The notes under the pieces: model-generated
What the model saw: the letters and a program-made list of their open reading frames with translations, nothing else
The model's database searches: none
Told to the model about the DNA's origin: nothing
Shown: in pieces, positions 6,525 to 8,135 of the stretch
Position numbering within the stretch: position 1 is the stretch's first letter
Layout: each line of letters begins with the position of its first letter
Position numbers and translations under genes: made by a program
Origin: an uncultured Opitutaceae bacterium
Lineage (GTDB): Bacteria > Verrucomicrobiota > Verrucomicrobiia > Opitutales > Opitutaceae
Assembly (NCBI GenBank): GCA_937128785.1
Contig: CAKZMS010000500.1
Coordinates: 1 to 8,135, forward strand
Reading direction: 5' to 3'
DNA: 8,135 nt

Positions 6525-6616
6525 GTCACAGAGACCACGGAAGGACTACCGAGTTCACGGAGCCAACCAAAGGAAACACTCTGTGCGCTCCGTGTCTTCT
6601 CTGTGATCTCTGTGAC
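6525..6616. repeat. Palindromic interspersed repeat (cacagaga/tctctgtg type)
   Basis: The outer arms GTCACAGAGA (6525-6534) and TCTCTGTGAC (6607-6616) are exact reverse complements. Inside, CACGGAG (6556-6562) pairs with CTCCGTG (6588-6594), and partial pairing with G-U pairs links the segments between. The DNA is made of CACAGAGA/CACGGAG-like words on one side and their complements on the other. This style of repeat recurs between genes in several bacterial groups. It sits 22 bases after the aldo/keto reductase stop and 33 bases before the end of the convergent YHYH gene. It may serve as a transcription barrier in either direction. No coding role is seen. Confidence 0.7.
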
Positions 6617-6649
6617 GCAATCAGCAGGCTGACAGTCGCCCATCCAACC

Positions 6650-7555
6650 TCACCGCCGACGCGGCGGTGGTCCCCCGCGGGAGAAACTCCGATCCGGGGT
6701 GCCCTTGAAGAATCGGGGCACGAACGGAAAGTCCTCCGTCAGCACGTAGTAATAGGTGCCCTCGGGAAACTCCGGCGTGACCCCGAAGCGCCCGCTGCAC
6801 GCGTCCAGATCACCCTGACCATCCCCATATTCAAAGTCCTCCACGAACACGCCGTCGTAGGTGCCCCCGGGTTGGCCTGAATCGGTCGGCCGCTCGCCGG
6901 ACTTGAGCTGATAACTACTCGTGAGCGCGACCAGTCCGCTATTCGGATCCGATGCGTCGGCATACCCCCACTTGCCGTAGATTGGAAATCCGTCTGCCGC
7001 CCAGCCCATCAGGGTCATGCGGGCTTCGCCCCCGGACAGGGACTCCAGCAAATCCCGGGGCAATCCGTGGTAATGGTAGGCACCGGTGGGCTGCACGTGA
7101 CCATGATTCGCGTCCAAACCGAGAGAAAACGCTCCCCCCAAGGCTTCGTAGCGCCAACCCGAGCGCCGGTCGTTCTGCCACGCTTCGGCCGTGCCCGGAT
7201 CAAAGACCACGCCGTTGAGGGCGATGCCGAATGGCTGCCGCCGCATGGGGGTGGGCCGACTCGCCACCTGAGGATTGACCGGCACGGTGAACCGATAGCT
7301 TTGTTCGCTGATTGCATTGGGATTGCTCCGATTGGGAAATCTCCCGGTCGCGTGGTCCGGAATCCCATTCGAAGTAATGATCCGCTGGTCGCCCACGACC
7401 TGGATTTCCACCCGATTTGCCACCGGAGCCGCCCGGGTGGCCGGTACCGGCTCCACCACCCCCTTCTGGTTCACCGTATGATCCGGATGCGCCGAAACCG
7501 GACAAAACCAAAGGCCAAAGCCGGCGAGAAAAACCATGAGAGATTTATACTTCAT
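6650..7555 (-). CDS. Secreted YHYH-domain protein
   Basis: This exported protein of unknown function has 301 residues counted from the preferred start. The ATG at 7555 gives a clean signal peptide, MKYKSLMVFLAGFGLWFCPVSA (residues 1-22 in that count), with cleavage before HPDH. The frame is open to another ATG at 7612, but that adds 19 mostly basic residues ahead of the signal peptide and is less likely. The domain signature GAYHYHGLP lies at 158-166. DGFPIYGKWGYAD (188-200), DACSGRFGVTPEFPEGTYYYVLT (250-272) and the aromatic PRFFKGTP segment (280-287) follow, matching the YHYH family (PF14240). The His/Tyr/Asp-rich core suggests metal binding, which is unproven. The tail is RGGPPPRRR. The purine-rich GAGATGG just before the start is only a weak SD. 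The topoisomerase gene lies upstream on the same strand. Confidence 0.88.
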   Translation of the reverse strand: MKYKSLMVFLAGFGLWFCPVSAHPDHTVNQKGVVEPVPATRAAPVANRVEIQVVGDQRIITSNGIPDHATGRFPNRSNPNAISEQSYRFTVPVNPQVASRPTPMRRQPFGIALNGVVFDPGTAEAWQNDRRSGWRYEALGGAFSLGLDANHGHVQPTGAYHYHGLPRDLLESLSGGEARMTLMGWAADGFPIYGKWGYADASDPNSGLVALTSSYQLKSGERPTDSGQPGGTYDGVFVEDFEYGDGQGDLDACSGRFGVTPEFPEGTYYYVLTEDFPFVPRFFKGTPDRSFSRGGPPPRRR

Positions 7556-7672
7556 CCATCTCAAGACGCGCCCGGCGCCCGGCCGTTTCACATCTTTACG
7601 CAGCCTCAACAAAACTGCGGAAACTGATTTCAGAGAACCGAGTGCGAGGCGTTCTCGCGGAATTCGAAAATC

Positions 7673-8135
7673 CTAAGCGTCTTCCTCACCGACTCCCAGC
7701 ACGCGCGTGACCTTGCGGACCGGGTATTTGGTGACCGTGACCCCCTTGGCGCCCCGGGTGCCAATGTTGGCCTCCGTCAGATCGTATTCGAAGTCCTTGA
7801 TCCGGGCCTTGCAGCGGCCACTCAACTGAATGCGAAGCAAGTCGGGCATGGCCTCCTTGTTCTTGGTCACATCGAAGTAGACCACCTTGGAGCCCTCGCT
7901 CGCCACGAGCGGATACAACTTGTCGCGCGTGACCCCGCCCACGGTGAACCGTTTGGCAAAACACTTTCCGGTCTTCTTGTCCTGATACAACAGGGTGAAA
8001 TATTCCGGCGGAGCATCCTTTTTGTAGACCGCCACGTGAAGAATGTTGCGGCCCATGAACACCTTGTCGGCGATCTTGCTGCCCTTGAGCGACCCGTCGC
8101 CCATGATACACAGGATGGAATCGATCTCGCTGACC
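7673..8135 (-). CDS. DNA gyrase/topoisomerase IV subunit A, C-terminal fragment (runs off the window)
   Basis: Only the last 153 residues are present; the frame is open to the right edge, so the gene starts outside the window. The full protein would be the DNA-cleaving A subunit of a type IIA topoisomerase, acting with a GyrB/ParE partner. The visible part belongs to the C-terminal DNA-wrapping region. Segments such as DKVFMGRNILHVAVYKK, AKRFTVGGVTRDK, GSKVVYFDV and a closing GVTVTKYPVRKVT strongly resemble the ParC-like subunit A of Bacteroidota and Verrucomicrobiota rather than the E. coli proteins. The breakage-reunion domain with the active-site tyrosine is outside the window, so catalytic integrity cannot be judged. 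The methionine at 8104 is internal, not a start. The protein ends soon after YPVRKVT with an acidic EEDA tail. Confidence 0.85.
   Translation of the reverse strand, partial: VSEIDSILCIMGDGSLKGSKIADKVFMGRNILHVAVYKKDAPPEYFTLLYQDKKTGKCFAKRFTVGGVTRDKLYPLVASEGSKVVYFDVTKNKEAMPDLLRIQLSGRCKARIKDFEYDLTEANIGTRGAKGVTVTKYPVRKVTRVLGVGEEDA

Noticed and set aside
7556..7672. Terminator for the topoisomerase gene (minus strand)
   Set aside because: Only 5-6 bp stems (for example GAGAAC/GTTCTC) without a T-tract are seen, so no Rho-independent terminator can be supported.

Overview
The window is GC-rich bacterial chromosome with dense coding on both strands, short intergenic gaps and almost no Shine-Dalgarno sequences. 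The topoisomerase-type fragment at the right edge resembles the Bacteroidota/Verrucomicrobiota subunit A type. With the GC content, the lack of SD sequences, the heptamer repeat and the 'cacagaga/tctctgtg' interspersed repeat, this suggests a verrucomicrobial (Opitutaceae-like) genome. That placement is an inference.

Layout, left to right. Positions 1-143 hold a leader with a perfect 11-bp dyad. Next is metY on the plus strand (144-1448, O-acetylhomoserine sulfhydrylase), closed by a textbook Rho-independent terminator at 1475-1507. A second small dyad (1534-1553) precedes a plus-strand polytopic membrane protein of GT-C glycosyltransferase type with a C-terminal soluble beta-rich domain (1597-3165). 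It meets a minus-strand exported HAD acid phosphatase (3162-3827) tail to tail, with the stop codons overlapping. After a 141-bp divergent gap come three plus-strand genes: an aquaglyceroporin (3969-4793), a thioredoxin-dependent arsenate reductase arsC (4815-5258) and a Tat-exported aldo/keto reductase (5321-6502). A palindromic interspersed repeat (6525-6616) separates these from two minus-strand genes: a secreted YHYH-domain protein (6650-7555) and the 3' end of a DNA gyrase/topoisomerase IV subunit A gene that runs off the right edge (7673-8135).

The clearest functional unit is the aquaglyceroporin-arsC pair. ArsC reduces arsenate to arsenite, and the channel can let arsenite leave the cell down its gradient, as described for the AqpS/ArsC pathway of Sinorhizobium meliloti. 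No ArsR, ArsB or Acr3 gene lies in the window. The two genes are joined by five tandem heptamers that include the channel's stop codon and end at the base before the arsC ATG. The other genes look like unrelated housekeeping, envelope and secreted functions. I found no CRISPR array, tRNA, rRNA, insertion sequence or phage feature.
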